64,000 bases of DNA from Phocaeicola barnesiae DSM 18169 = JCM 13652 (GTDB lineage: Bacteria > Bacteroidota > Bacteroidia > Bacteroidales > Bacteroidaceae): assembly GCF_000374585.1 (NCBI RefSeq), contig NZ_KB894644.1, positions 62,001-126,000 of the forward strand, read 5' to 3'. Position 1 is the first letter of the stretch; the number at the start of each line of letters is the position of its first letter. Made by a program: the position numbers and the translations under genes. The notes under the pieces were generated by a model that had not been told where the DNA came from, made no database searches, and saw nothing but the letters and a program-made list of their open reading frames with translations. This document shows positions 34,551 through 43,705 of the stretch, piece after piece.

Positions 34551-34603
34551 GGTCCTGCTTCTGAAAAAAATTGTCTTTGATAACATTGGATAAGACTTCG
34601 TAA

Positions 34604-34627
34604 GCCTGCGGTAACGCGGGCTTTTTT
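34604..34627 (+). terminator. Intrinsic terminator after CAT-like gene
   Basis: GCCTGCG pairs with CGCGGGC over a GTAA tetraloop (one G-T pair), followed by six T. Confidence 0.85.
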
Positions 34628-34637
34628 CGTAACTGCT

Positions 34638-34645
34638 TACCTTTG
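34638..34645 (+). promoter_or_regulatory. Candidate promoter for outer-membrane protein gene (-7 TACCTTTG)
   Basis: TACCTTTG matches TAnnTTTG, lies just past the preceding terminator and is 70 bases before the ATG. Confidence 0.45.
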
Positions 34646-34715
34646 CGGAGGTATGGGAAAGAACTCGTTTTAGGTTCCTTCCTTTGTAGAACGATATGAA
34701 AGTAAAACAACGAAG

Positions 34716-36851
34716 ATGAAACGACATGCATGGTTATGGATGGGCTGTCTGTTCGGCGCTTTGCCGCTTCCTGCCCAAGAGAATGTGAAAGAAGAACATG
34801 TAGAGACCTTATCGGCCGATAGTCTGATTACGGGAGATGCCCGGATGGATAGCCTGTATCGGAATCTGCCCGAGGTGCTGGTGGTGGGTGAACGTCCTGT
34901 GGTCAAGGCTTCGGCAGGCAAGCTGGAATATGACCTGCCGCGGATGATTCGGGACCGCCCTGTGGATAATGTCTTTGAAGCGTTGAAGGAACTGCCTGGC
35001 GTGGTGGAACAGGACGGAGCGTTGACGCTGGGGATGCAAGGCGTTACCGTGGTATTGGACGGTAAGGTGACGAACATGAGTACCCAACAGCTTTATGCCT
35101 TGTTGAAGTCCTTGCCTGCAGACCGAATCGAGCGCGTGGAGGTGATGTATAATGCACCGGCCCGTTATCAGGTACGCGGAGCGATGATTAATGTTCGTTT
35201 GCGTCACCGTATCGGTGACCCCGGGGTAGTTCAGGGGGAACTTTATGGAAAGTATAACCAGGACCATGAAGCCTCGTTCGAAGAGCGTGCTTCCTTGCTG
35301 TACAACGGGAATAAGTTTTCTACCGACTTCCTGTATGTCCATACGCATGGAGACAGTTTCAATACGACCGATAAGGAAGCCCGCCACTGGCAGCAGGCCG
35401 ACGGTTCGACGCATCTTGTCGACAATTACGAGGAGATGCGCGGGCGAAGCCATACGCATACTTTCCGTTTGGGTACGGATTATCATCTGGCAGAGAATCA
35501 TTCATTGAGTTTCGTTTACAACGGTTCGTATATGACCGGCCACAACACACAGCACACGACGGGAACACAGACAGCCGACAGTCGGACCGACCAGACTTCG
35601 TGGTTGCACAACGGTCGTTTTGACTATCAGACACCTTTCGGATTGAAGGCCGGTGCAGAGTTTACGTGGTACAATGCGCCTGACAAGCAGTGGCTGGACA
35701 GTCGTATGGGGGAACAGTGTCTCGATTTCTATACCGAAGCCGGACAGCGCATCAATGCCTGGAAATTTTACCTTTCACAGGAACATTCGTTGAAGAACGG
35801 TTGGGGATTGAACTACGGAACGGTGTACACCACAAGTATAGACCATTCGTATCAGATGTATTACGGGAATGAAGAGCGAGAAATAGAACGTGAAGAATTA
35901 CCGGATGATGTCCGGTCACGCCGTCGCGAGCAGACACTCAATCTGTATGCCGGATTCAGCAAATCATTCGGGAAAAAACTGATGACCGACTTCTCGTTGG
36001 CTGTGGAGCGTTACAAGACTCCCGTGTGGGACGAGTGGGATGTTTATCCAGTTCTCAACCTCACGTACTTGCCTGCTGACGGACACATCTTTCAGCTCAA
36101 CTTCAGTAGCGACAAAAGCTATCCCGGTTATTGGGCCGTACAGGATGTCGTGTCCTATCTGGGTGGGGGGTATAGTGAGATTCAAGGTAATCCGTTCCTG
36201 AAACCAGAAATTGATTATTCAGCTTCGTTGACTTATATATTGAAATCGAAGTATGTTTTCCGTGCCTGGTTCAACCATACCAAGGACCGTGCCTTGCAGA
36301 CATTGTATCAATCGTCCGATGAACTGTTGGAACTGTACAGGTATCTGAATTTTGACTTTGAGCAGCAGGCGGGTCTTCAGGCTTCCGTTCCTTTCAAGGC
36401 GGGGAGTTGGCTCAACTCGCGGCTTACCCTGATTGGAATGTGGATGCGTCAGAAAGATAGCGATTTTTACGACCTTCCCTTTGACCGACACCGGTTGTTG
36501 GGAATCGCTGTCTTGAACAATACCTTTACCTTGAGTCGCAAACCCGACTTGCGTTTAACCGTAGATGGACGTCTGCAAGGGCGTGCCATCCAGGGAATCT
36601 ACGACATTCCTTCGTGTGGTGACCTGTCGGCTACACTCCGTTATACCTTCCTTGGTGGAAATGCCTTACTCACTGCCTGGTGTAGGGACATCCTCGAAAC
36701 ATCGATGCCCTGCCCGCAGATACGTTACGAGCATCAGTGGGTGACAAACGAGTATTCCAGTTTCCGCAGTGTAGGGCTTTCTTTCGCCTGGAAGTTCGGC
36801 GGTTATAAGGAAAAGAAGCGGGAAGCGGTGGATACCTCACGATTCAAATAA
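34716..36851 (+). CDS. TonB-dependent-receptor-type outer-membrane beta-barrel protein
   Basis: This 711-residue protein has a signal peptide ending LPLPAQE (about 1-20). A plug-like region (about 50-160: GERPVVKASAGKLEYDLPR, NVFEALKELPGVV, VTVVLDGKVTN, RIERVEVMYNAPARYQVRGAMINVRLR) is followed by a long barrel of alternating beta-strands to the C-terminus. It lacks the N-terminal carboxypeptidase-like domain and the SusD neighbour of nutrient-import systems. It therefore resembles the smaller 'outer membrane beta-barrel family' proteins. The substrate is unknown. Confidence 0.85.
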   Translation: MKRHAWLWMGCLFGALPLPAQENVKEEHVETLSADSLITGDARMDSLYRNLPEVLVVGERPVVKASAGKLEYDLPRMIRDRPVDNVFEALKELPGVVEQDGALTLGMQGVTVVLDGKVTNMSTQQLYALLKSLPADRIERVEVMYNAPARYQVRGAMINVRLRHRIGDPGVVQGELYGKYNQDHEASFEERASLLYNGNKFSTDFLYVHTHGDSFNTTDKEARHWQQADGSTHLVDNYEEMRGRSHTHTFRLGTDYHLAENHSLSFVYNGSYMTGHNTQHTTGTQTADSRTDQTSWLHNGRFDYQTPFGLKAGAEFTWYNAPDKQWLDSRMGEQCLDFYTEAGQRINAWKFYLSQEHSLKNGWGLNYGTVYTTSIDHSYQMYYGNEEREIEREELPDDVRSRRREQTLNLYAGFSKSFGKKLMTDFSLAVERYKTPVWDEWDVYPVLNLTYLPADGHIFQLNFSSDKSYPGYWAVQDVVSYLGGGYSEIQGNPFLKPEIDYSASLTYILKSKYVFRAWFNHTKDRALQTLYQSSDELLELYRYLNFDFEQQAGLQASVPFKAGSWLNSRLTLIGMWMRQKDSDFYDLPFDRHRLLGIAVLNNTFTLSRKPDLRLTVDGRLQGRAIQGIYDIPSCGDLSATLRYTFLGGNALLTAWCRDILETSMPCPQIRYEHQWVTNEYSSFRSVGLSFAWKFGGYKEKKREAVDTSRFK

Positions 36852-36898
36852 TCGAGTGTAGTCTTGTAAGAGATTTTTGAGGTATATGGAGAATCTGT

Positions 36899-36940
36899 CC
36901 GGTGAGTAAGGTGTACGGTTTGGAAGACCTTACTTACCGG
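36899..36940. repeat. 14-bp inverted repeat overlapping the end of the ATPase/nuclease gene
   Basis: CCGGTGAGTAAGGT and ACCTTACTTACCGG pair over 14 bp with one mismatch, about 14 bases apart. The right arm includes the last codons of the minus-strand ATPase gene. No T run follows on either side, so termination is uncertain. Confidence 0.55.
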
Positions 36941-38501
36941 TAATTGTTTTCCATTCTCCGATGGTTCCGGTTTCAGAAGAGAAAACGGCGCCTATACGGA
37001 AGAGTTTTCGGAAATCAGTTGCATATTCCCGTGCATAGCCTTTGTCTTCAATTTGTTTTAAGGCTTCATCAGCCGTACCGTCCAGCTTGAATTCGAAGAT
37101 GTAGATATATTGGGGCGTTTCCACGATACAGTCTACTCGCCCCTGGCTCTGTACCTTTTCCACATATGCTGTATAGACACTGATTAGCCGCATAATGAGG
37201 TAGAAAGTATACTGGAAGTAGCGTTCCTTCTCCGTTTCGTTCTCTTTACGGCGCATGGTGTAAGGGATGCTGGCTAGGAATGCGGTAAAGAGTGTGCATA
37301 AAGAGTCCGTTTCTCCAGCCTCCAATGCATCCACTACATCGTCAATCCAGTTGGAAAGTTGCTTCTTGGGTTGCAGGTATGACGCAACCAATGCGGTCAG
37401 AAAGCCGTTCTTGACTTCGTTGTTCGGAAAATCCAGCAGGAATCTGTTCCGTCGCATGTCGTAGTCCTTGATGGTCAGGTAACCGCTCTGGTAAATCATC
37501 GGCAATGGCCGTTCCACATCGGCCTTGTAGTCAATGAACTCTTCCGGTGGGTAATATTTGCCGGTGAGTTCATTCATGTTCTCCTTGAAGTGGGCAAGTA
37601 GGCGAATCAGATAGGTAGGTGTACCTGAACTGAACCAGTAATTCCTTACATCTGTACTGTCCAATGCATTGAGCAGGCTGAACGGATTGTATATGTCGGT
37701 CATCTTTTTGCTGAAATGGTAGCCGTCATATTGGAGTTTCAAACTTTGTCGCATCTCTTCCGGCGTACATTGGTTGGTTGCGGCCATTTCGGCTATTGGT
37801 CCGGCAAAGTAACTGTCCAGTTCTTCCTGTGTAATTCCACAGAGAGTTTCATACCGGGCATCCATACTGATGTCCTTGGGCTGGTTGAATCCGCTGAATA
37901 CACTTACCTGTGAGAACTTGGTGACTCCTGTCAACAATACAAACTGCAGGTGAGCATCTGCTACCTTAAAGGCGGAATAGAAAGCTTTCAGTACGTTCCG
38001 GTGGCGGTCTTCCAATGTACTGTCCATATCCAGCACATCCAGTATCGGTTTGTCATACTCGTCGATAAGTACGACAGCTCTGCGTCCTGTTTGTTTATGG
38101 GCTGCTTCCAGTACATCCCGAAAGCGGAATCCGATTCCTAGGTCTTCATTCGTAGCCAATCCATATTCCTTCTCCCATCTTTCCATATATTCTTTCAAAG
38201 CGCCTTCCAGTTCGCTTGCATTCGTGAAGTTTCCTCCGTTGAAATCCACGTGGAATATGGGATGTACATTCCATTCCTTCTCCAGTTTTTCTATGGCCAG
38301 TCCCTTGAACAGTTCCTTGTGCCCCTGGTAATAGTTCTTTAAAGTGGATACCAGCAGACTCTTTCCGAACCGGCGCGGGCGGCTCAGGAAATAGATTTTA
38401 CCTTCGTGTGTAAGACGATAAACCAGGTCAGTCTTATCGATGTAGATATAGCCGTCTTCGACAATCTGTTCGAAGCTCTGTATTCCGATGGGGTATTTCA
38501 T
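36930..38501 (-). CDS. AAA-ATPase-like / PD-(D/E)XK nuclease-like protein, copy 1
   Basis: This 523-residue protein starts MKYPIGIQSFEQIVEDGYIY. The P-loop-like RPRRFGKSLLVST (about 40-52) lacks a canonical GxxxxGK but has GKS. Walker B is AVVLIDEYDKPIL (about 142-154), and LTGVTKFSQVSVFSGFNQ follows. The C-terminal PD-(D/E)XK-like domain has GRVDCIVETPQYIYIFEFKLDG, with Asp and the E-x-K pair. This AAA-ATPase_like plus PD-DEXK combination is present in many copies in Bacteroidales, with unknown function. A second copy lies at 42001-43563 in the opposite sense. Confidence 0.88.
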   Translation of the reverse strand: MKYPIGIQSFEQIVEDGYIYIDKTDLVYRLTHEGKIYFLSRPRRFGKSLLVSTLKNYYQGHKELFKGLAIEKLEKEWNVHPIFHVDFNGGNFTNASELEGALKEYMERWEKEYGLATNEDLGIGFRFRDVLEAAHKQTGRRAVVLIDEYDKPILDVLDMDSTLEDRHRNVLKAFYSAFKVADAHLQFVLLTGVTKFSQVSVFSGFNQPKDISMDARYETLCGITQEELDSYFAGPIAEMAATNQCTPEEMRQSLKLQYDGYHFSKKMTDIYNPFSLLNALDSTDVRNYWFSSGTPTYLIRLLAHFKENMNELTGKYYPPEEFIDYKADVERPLPMIYQSGYLTIKDYDMRRNRFLLDFPNNEVKNGFLTALVASYLQPKKQLSNWIDDVVDALEAGETDSLCTLFTAFLASIPYTMRRKENETEKERYFQYTFYLIMRLISVYTAYVEKVQSQGRVDCIVETPQYIYIFEFKLDGTADEALKQIEDKGYAREYATDFRKLFRIGAVFSSETGTIGEWKTITGK

Positions 38502-38579
38502 GACACTTCAAGTTTTACTGTTCATAACTTATGCAGGGGATTGTCTGATGGTATGTGAGTGATGTAGACCCTGTATCTG

Positions 38580-38587
38580 CAAAGATA
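38580..38587 (-). promoter_or_regulatory. Candidate promoter for ATPase copy 1 (-7 TATCTTTG)
   Basis: On the minus strand TATCTTTG lies about 80 bases before the ATG. Confidence 0.45.
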
Positions 38588-38674
38588 AGAAATATGTCGG
38601 GAGATTGATGCCAAAACTTTGTTTAATCATCATTCATAGAGCTGAAAAACATTTGATGATTGCTTAATAAACAG

Positions 38675-38718
38675 ATTCACTCGCTGGTGGTAAGATGTAT
38701 TTTTACCAGCGAGTGAAT
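38675..38718. terminator. Hairpin between membrane-protein gene and ATPase copy 1
   Basis: ATTCACTCGCTGGT pairs perfectly with ACCAGCGAGTGAAT (14 bp) across 16 bases. No long T run follows, so it may be a terminator of the minus-strand membrane-protein gene that ends at 38751, or only a structural repeat. Confidence 0.5.
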
Positions 38719-38750
38719 ATTTATAGAAGATTGTTCCAATTTTTGTCCTT

Positions 38751-39437
38751 TTATTTCTTTCGGGCTGCGATGGCCAGTATGACACCTAATACGACTCCCA
38801 ACAAGGCAGCGAACAAGACACGCGATTCACCCGGAAGCAGGAAGGTGATGGTATGGGCAGGATACCAGAAGAAGGGGATGGTCTTCTTGAAGACGAAGTT
38901 CCACTGTACATGCCAGTTCATGTTCTGCATGATGTCTCCCATCGGGATAGGAGTGAACAGCCCTCGGAGTGTACCTCCGGTAGCCAGGATATGCGTATCG
39001 GTTATCTTATGGAAAGTCATGAAGACCGGAGCGAAGATGCTGTTCAGACAGACTGAAATGGCCAGTGCCAGCAGGACTTTGGACAGGCAGACGGGACCGG
39101 CCATGATGCCGGCCGGGTCAGCTACACCCAGGTAAGCGGCAACAGCGGGAACACCTGTAGAGAAAATGATGAAGGCCATGTTGATACCCATACCGAAGAT
39201 ACCCCATACCACAGCCCGGGGAAGCACACCGAAGCCTGTACGGTAATAGTTTCCGGTACTGATGCGGAGTCCCAGCAGTTCCCCCAACGTAGAGAGGATG
39301 GCAAACTTGATAAAGCTCATGATCATGCCATGTTCGGCATTGAATGACTGGTAACCGGCGTAAAGGCTCTCGGATAAAAAGAATGGCGCGAACAATGCCA
39401 CGACAATCAGCATGAAATAGAAATCTGTGCGTTTCAT
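38751..39437 (-). CDS. Multi-pass membrane protein, unknown function
   Basis: This 228-residue protein has five or six predicted membrane segments (about 8-25, 40-56, 68-95, 105-125 and 205-225). Its C-terminal third (WHVQWNFVFKKTIPFFWYPAHTITFLLPGESRVLFAALLGVVL) faintly recalls the Mpv17/PMP22 signature, but I cannot confirm it. It stands alone, with hairpins on both sides. No substrate can be proposed. Confidence 0.8.
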   Translation of the reverse strand: MKRTDFYFMLIVVALFAPFFLSESLYAGYQSFNAEHGMIMSFIKFAILSTLGELLGLRISTGNYYRTGFGVLPRAVVWGIFGMGINMAFIIFSTGVPAVAAYLGVADPAGIMAGPVCLSKVLLALAISVCLNSIFAPVFMTFHKITDTHILATGGTLRGLFTPIPMGDIMQNMNWHVQWNFVFKKTIPFFWYPAHTITFLLPGESRVLFAALLGVVLGVILAIAARKK

Positions 39438-39612
39438 AGACAGGTTGTATTTGTAGTGTTTTTCATGGCGCGCAATGTAGTAATTAAATCGATTGAAACA
39501 AACTGTTTGTCACTGAAAATGCAGTTGTGAGAGAAAAAAGTGTGTTTTTCTATCCGATTCGTAAATTTTAGATGCACTTTTCCGTATAGATTAGGCCTAT
39601 CTGTAGGGGGAT

Positions 39613-39663
39613 AAAAGACAGCCTCCTGTTTCTTCATTTAGATATAATGAAACGGGAGGCTGT
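39613..39663 (-). terminator. Intrinsic terminator after lipoprotein hydrolase gene
   Basis: On the minus strand ACAGCCTCCCGTTTC pairs with GAAACAGGAGGCTGT (one G-T pair), followed by CTTTTATCC. It lies just past the hydrolase stop. Confidence 0.75.
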
Positions 39664-39668
39664 GTCTG

Positions 39669-40757
39669 TTATTTCAGATACTTTCTGAAGAAATCGGTAA
39701 TCTTGTCGAAAGGAATCACATCCGTCCGGTCGTAGAGGTCGGTGTGGTTGGCTCCGGGGATAATCAGCAGTTCTTTGTTATTTCCTTTCAGCTTCTTGAA
39801 CGCGTCTTCGCTGAAGTAGCGTGAGTGAGCTTTCTCGCCGTGGACGATAAGGACAGCCGAACGGATTTCATTGGCATAGGTCAGTAGCGGCATGTTCATG
39901 AACGATAGGGAAGAGGTAGCGTTCCAGGCTCCGTTGGAATTGATGGAACGTACATGAAAACCGCGGGAAGTCTTGTAATAGTTGAAGTAATCCTTGACGA
40001 ATTGCGGCTCGTTTCCTTGCAGGCTGTCGGGTAATCCTCCTTGAGCGGGAGCGATGCTACCGGTTTTGGCATCTTGGGTACGCTGTGCGTTCAGTTGCTT
40101 GCGGAGTTCGTAGCGGGCGTCTGCATCCATGGCGTCGAAATAGCCGTTGGCATTCACCCGGCTCATGTCGTACATGGTTGAAGTGACTGTTGCCTTGATG
40201 CGTGTATCCATGGCTGCGGCATTCAGTCCCATACCGCCGAACCCACAGATACCGAGGATTCCGATGCGTTCACTGTCTACCTGGTCGAGGGTGCTCAGGA
40301 AATCTACGGCAGCACTGAAATCTTCGGTGTTGATGTCCGGTGAGGCAACGTGTCTCGGTTCACCGCTACTTTCTCCGGTGTAGGAGGGGTCGAAAGCCAG
40401 AGTCAGGAATCCTCGTTCTGCCAGGGTCTGGGCATACAGTCCTGATGCCTGTTCCTTGACGGCACCAAAGGGTCCGCTTACAGCGATGGCAGCCAGTTTT
40501 CCGTCGGCTGCGTTTCGGGGAATGTACATATCGGCAGCCAGGGTAAGGCCATAGCGGTTGGTAAAGGTGACTTTCCGGTGGTCTACCTTGTCACTTTGTG
40601 GGAAGATTTTGTCCCATTCATTGGTCAGTTTCATTGTTTCCATGTTTTCGTTAGAAATTATAGGGTTGTTTTCATGGTTTTTATAGCCTGTACAGGCTAT
40701 GAAGTTCAGCGCTGCGGCCAGTGCTGTCAGTCTGAGGGCGATTCTTCGTGTCTGCAT
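39669..40757 (-). CDS. Alpha/beta-hydrolase lipoprotein (X-Pro/dienelactone-hydrolase-like)
   Basis: I take the start at 40757 (MQTRRIALRLTALAAALNFIAC), which yields 362 residues with a lipobox at Cys22, so the protein is a predicted lipoprotein. The hydrolase fold shows AVSGPFGAVKEQASGLYAQTLAERG, FDPSYTGESSGEPR, and a nucleophile elbow GICGFGG with Cys where Ser is common. A possible acid and His lie in LIVHGEKAHSRYF and GANHTDLYDR. A Cys nucleophile suggests a dienelactone-hydrolase-like enzyme. The substrate is unknown. The AraC gene 105 bases upstream may regulate it. Confidence 0.82.
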   Translation of the reverse strand: MQTRRIALRLTALAAALNFIACTGYKNHENNPIISNENMETMKLTNEWDKIFPQSDKVDHRKVTFTNRYGLTLAADMYIPRNAADGKLAAIAVSGPFGAVKEQASGLYAQTLAERGFLTLAFDPSYTGESSGEPRHVASPDINTEDFSAAVDFLSTLDQVDSERIGILGICGFGGMGLNAAAMDTRIKATVTSTMYDMSRVNANGYFDAMDADARYELRKQLNAQRTQDAKTGSIAPAQGGLPDSLQGNEPQFVKDYFNYYKTSRGFHVRSINSNGAWNATSSLSFMNMPLLTYANEIRSAVLIVHGEKAHSRYFSEDAFKKLKGNNKELLIIPGANHTDLYDRTDVIPFDKITDFFRKYLK

Positions 40758-40784
40758 ACGGGTTATCGGTTTGTTTTCTGGTGG

Positions 40785-40792
40785 CAAAGGTA
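40785..40792 (-). promoter_or_regulatory. Candidate promoter for lipoprotein hydrolase (-7 TACCTTTG)
   Basis: On the minus strand TACCTTTG lies about 28 bases before the ATG, just downstream of the AraC gene's terminator. Confidence 0.45.
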
Positions 40793-40796
40793 AACG

Positions 40797-40826
40797 AAAA
40801 GCCCCACAGACGCATTGCTGTGAGGC
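40797..40826 (-). terminator. Intrinsic terminator after AraC gene
   Basis: On the minus strand GCCTCACAG pairs with CTGTGGGGC (one G-T pair), followed by TTTT. Confidence 0.75.
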
Positions 40827-40861
40827 TCAAAGGGTGTTTCTCAGAAGTTCATCGGAATATT

Positions 40862-41710
40862 TTACGATAGGGCGGCTGTGGGAGGAATGCCGTATTGTTT
40901 CTTGAAGGCGGTGGAGAAATGCGACGGATTCTTGAAACCGACTTCCGCATAGACATCCGCCACTTTCCTGCCTCCTTCCTTCATCAGTGAGTAGGCCACT
41001 TCCAGCCGTTTCCGTATCAGCCATTTCTCCGGGGTAAGTTCACTGATTTTCTTGAAATCTCGCTTGAAGGTGGCCAGGCTCCGTCCGGTGTAATGAGCCA
41101 ATTCCTCCATCGTAAACTCATACATGTAGTTCCGGTTCATGAACTCCAGAATATCGATTTTCCACGGTTCGTTGAAATCGAACAATGCTGTGGCGAAGCG
41201 CGGGTCGATGTGCAGCAGAGCCAGCAAACCTTCCTGTAGCTTCAGGTCCATGAAATCGGCCTGTGGTTTGACTTCCGGGTCAAAGTAGGGTGTCATGGAA
41301 GCGAACAGGCTGGTGAGTTCCGCTGTTTTCGGCAGTTTGAGGACTCCCGGCGACCAGTTCGGCACTTGGGTCTGTTGCCTGTATTTATTGGTTTTCGTAT
41401 ACATTTCGCGCAGGAAGCTTCGGGTGAACATCAGAAAGATGCCACAATAGCGTTCACCGTTGCAGGGCCTTTTGTATAAGGTGATACGATGGTCTCGGGG
41501 TATGAAGACGCATTCTCCTTTTCCGACGTGAATTTCCTCCGAACCGTTGTCGAGCACCATTTCGCCGGAGTAGACATAATTCATGGCATACTCGTGTGAA
41601 CGGTGGGTACAACTTTCTGTATCATCGTAGAAGAAGCTGAAAAATACATCGTTGTAGTTGAATATGACTTTCATCGGGTCAGTCTGTCTGTCGGTATGTT
41701 CTTTTCTCAT
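40862..41710 (-). CDS. AraC-family transcriptional regulator
   Basis: This 282-residue regulator has an N-terminal cupin-like sensing domain (about 15-110: SHEYAMNYVYSGEMVLDNGSEEIHVGKGECVFIPRDHRI). The C-terminal double HTH (about 185-280) carries FTMEELAHYTGRSLATFKRDFKKI and KVADVYAEVGFKNPSHFSTAFKKQYGI, the AraC signature. The start at 41710 (MRKEHT) is the likely one; ATG 41674 is an alternative. It sits just upstream of the lipoprotein hydrolase and divergent from ATPase copy 2, either of which it could control. Confidence 0.9.
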   Translation of the reverse strand: MRKEHTDRQTDPMKVIFNYNDVFFSFFYDDTESCTHRSHEYAMNYVYSGEMVLDNGSEEIHVGKGECVFIPRDHRITLYKRPCNGERYCGIFLMFTRSFLREMYTKTNKYRQQTQVPNWSPGVLKLPKTAELTSLFASMTPYFDPEVKPQADFMDLKLQEGLLALLHIDPRFATALFDFNEPWKIDILEFMNRNYMYEFTMEELAHYTGRSLATFKRDFKKISELTPEKWLIRKRLEVAYSLMKEGGRKVADVYAEVGFKNPSHFSTAFKKQYGIPPTAALS

Positions 41711-41830
41711 AGTGATAGTCTGGATAGATTGTTTGTCGATTATTGGGTGGTTCCTTTCACTTCGGCGGCCATCCATATCTGATTATCGTCTTCCTTCAAG
41801 CGGTTTTGGGCCTTACTGACGCTTTTCCAG

Positions 41831-41838
41831 CAAATATA
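41831..41838 (-). promoter_or_regulatory. Candidate AraC-gene promoter (-7 TATATTTG)
   Basis: On the minus strand TATATTTG lies about 120 bases before the AraC start; the long leader makes this tentative. Confidence 0.35.
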
Positions 41839-41924
41839 CGGACAAACCGTAAGTTGACAAATTAAAATCCATTGATTATTTCTAAGAAGACACAGTTTGG
41901 GCTTCCATCTTCCGACATATTTCT

Positions 41925-41932
41925 TAACTTTG
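41925..41932 (+). promoter_or_regulatory. Candidate promoter for ATPase copy 2 (-7 TAACTTTG)
   Basis: TAACTTTG lies 68 bases before the ATG. A TTTG lies about 25 bases upstream, further than usual. Confidence 0.4.
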
Positions 41933-42000
41933 CAGATACAGGAACTTATGTCACAGGGAAAGTTCCTGTACAGATTATGAATCATCCAATTTGAAGTGCC

Positions 42001-43563
42001 ATGAAATACCCCATCGGAATACAGAGCTTTGAACGCATCATCGAAGACGGCTATGTCTACGTTGACAAGACCCACTTGATTTACGACCTTACCCATTCAG
42101 GAAGTATCTATTTTCTGAGCCGTCCGCGCCGGTTCGGAAAGAGTCTGCTGGTATCTACCTTGGAAAACTATTACTTGGGGCATAAGGAACTGTTCAAAGG
42201 ATTGGCCATGGAAAAGCTGGAGAAGGAATGGAATGTACATCCTGTATTCCATGTCGACTTTAACGGAGCGAATTTTACAAAGGAAGGTGTGCTGGAAACG
42301 ATGCTGGAGGATTATGTAAATAAATGGGAAAAGCAATACGGACTGCATACAAACCGGGAACTTGAAACAGGACTTCGTTTCCGTGATGTCCTCAAGTCAG
42401 CCCATGAACAGACGGGCCACAGAGCTGTGGTACTCATCGACGAGTATGACAAGCCGATATTGGATGTGTTGGATATGGACAATGAATTGGAGGACCGTCA
42501 CCGGAACGTACTGAAGGCTTTCTATTCCATATTCAAGGTAGCAGATGCCCATTTACAGTTTGTCTTGCTGACAGGAGTCACCAAGTTTTCGCAGGTAAGC
42601 GTATTCAGTGGATTCAACCAGCCCAAGGATATCAGTATGGATACCCGTTATGAAACGCTCTGCGGAATTACGCAAGAAGAGCTGGATCGTTATTTTGCCG
42701 AACCGATATCGGCCATGGCCATCAAATATCGTTGCTCTACAGAAGAGATGAAATCACTCTTACAGCAGAAATACGACGGATACCATTTCAGCGAATCTCT
42801 GACCGATGTGTACAACCCGTTCAGCCTGCTCAATGCACTGGACAGTCTTCAGATTCGTGATTACTGGTTCAGTTCGGGTACGCCGACTTATTTGATTCGC
42901 CTGCTTGCCCATTTCAAGGAGAACATGAACGAACTGACAGGAAAATATTACCCACCGGAAGAATTCATCGACTACAAGGCCGATGTGGAACGACCATTGC
43001 CGATGATTTACCAGAGCGGTTACCTGACCATCAAGGACTACGATATGGAATTCAATACTTTCCTGCTGGATTTCCCGAACAACGAAGTGAAAAACGGTTT
43101 CTTGACTGTATTAGCTGGTTCGTATCTAAGGCCATCGGAAGAAACGGGAGCATGGATACGTGATGTGATACGCACCCTGAGGGCGGGGGACACTGAAAAA
43201 CTAGGTGCCTTGTTTACTGCTTTCTTGGCCAGTATTCCCTATACCATGCGCCGCAAAGAGAACGAGGCGGAAAAGGAACGTTATTTCCAGTATACCTTCT
43301 ACCTCATCATGCGGCTAATCAGTGTCTATACGGTATATGTAGAAAAAGTACAGAGCCAGGGACGGGTGGACTGCATCGTAGAAACACCCCAATATATCTA
43401 CATCTTCGAATTCAAGCTGGACGGAACTGCCGATGAAGCCCTGCAACAGATTGAGGACAAAGGTTATGCCCGGGAATATGTAGCCGATTCACGGAAACTC
43501 TTCCGGATAGGTGCCGTCTTCTCTTCGGAAACGGGCACTATCGGAGAATGGAAAACAAGATGA
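42001..43563 (+). CDS. AAA-ATPase-like / PD-(D/E)XK nuclease-like protein, copy 2
   Basis: This 520-residue protein is a close paralogue of the 36930-38501 product, in opposite orientation. The same blocks are intact: RPRRFGKSLLVST, VVLIDEYDKPIL, LTGVTKFSQVSVFSGFNQ, and RVDCIVETPQYIYIFEFKLDG at the nuclease end. The middle block starting SSGTPTYLIRLLAHFKENMN is identical for over 50 residues in both, while the underlying DNA differs at synonymous sites. Divergent windows fall near residues 92-115, 235-258 and 365-395. It has its own -7 box and ends at a shared terminator. Function unknown. Confidence 0.88.
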   Translation: MKYPIGIQSFERIIEDGYVYVDKTHLIYDLTHSGSIYFLSRPRRFGKSLLVSTLENYYLGHKELFKGLAMEKLEKEWNVHPVFHVDFNGANFTKEGVLETMLEDYVNKWEKQYGLHTNRELETGLRFRDVLKSAHEQTGHRAVVLIDEYDKPILDVLDMDNELEDRHRNVLKAFYSIFKVADAHLQFVLLTGVTKFSQVSVFSGFNQPKDISMDTRYETLCGITQEELDRYFAEPISAMAIKYRCSTEEMKSLLQQKYDGYHFSESLTDVYNPFSLLNALDSLQIRDYWFSSGTPTYLIRLLAHFKENMNELTGKYYPPEEFIDYKADVERPLPMIYQSGYLTIKDYDMEFNTFLLDFPNNEVKNGFLTVLAGSYLRPSEETGAWIRDVIRTLRAGDTEKLGALFTAFLASIPYTMRRKENEAEKERYFQYTFYLIMRLISVYTVYVEKVQSQGRVDCIVETPQYIYIFEFKLDGTADEALQQIEDKGYAREYVADSRKLFRIGAVFSSETGTIGEWKTR

Positions 43564-43604
43564 CCGTATTGCCCGGAGCTTTATCGTTTCATAGGATTAG
43601 GTAG

Positions 43605-43658
43605 AAAAAAGAGAGGCGAAGCGCTTCCGGAACAGGTTCCGGGAAAGTCGCTTCGCTT
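43605..43658. terminator. Bidirectional two-tier hairpin terminator
   Basis: AGGCGAAGCG (43614-43623) pairs with CGCTTCGCTT (43649-43658), and CCGGAAC with GTTCCGG inside. A six-base T run follows on the minus strand, so it can end phoU, and perhaps the ATPase transcript from the other side. Confidence 0.75.
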
Positions 43659-43705
43659 GGAAACAATCAGAGTCTTCTTTTCGCAAAGAAGAGAGTATGG
43701 TCGGT

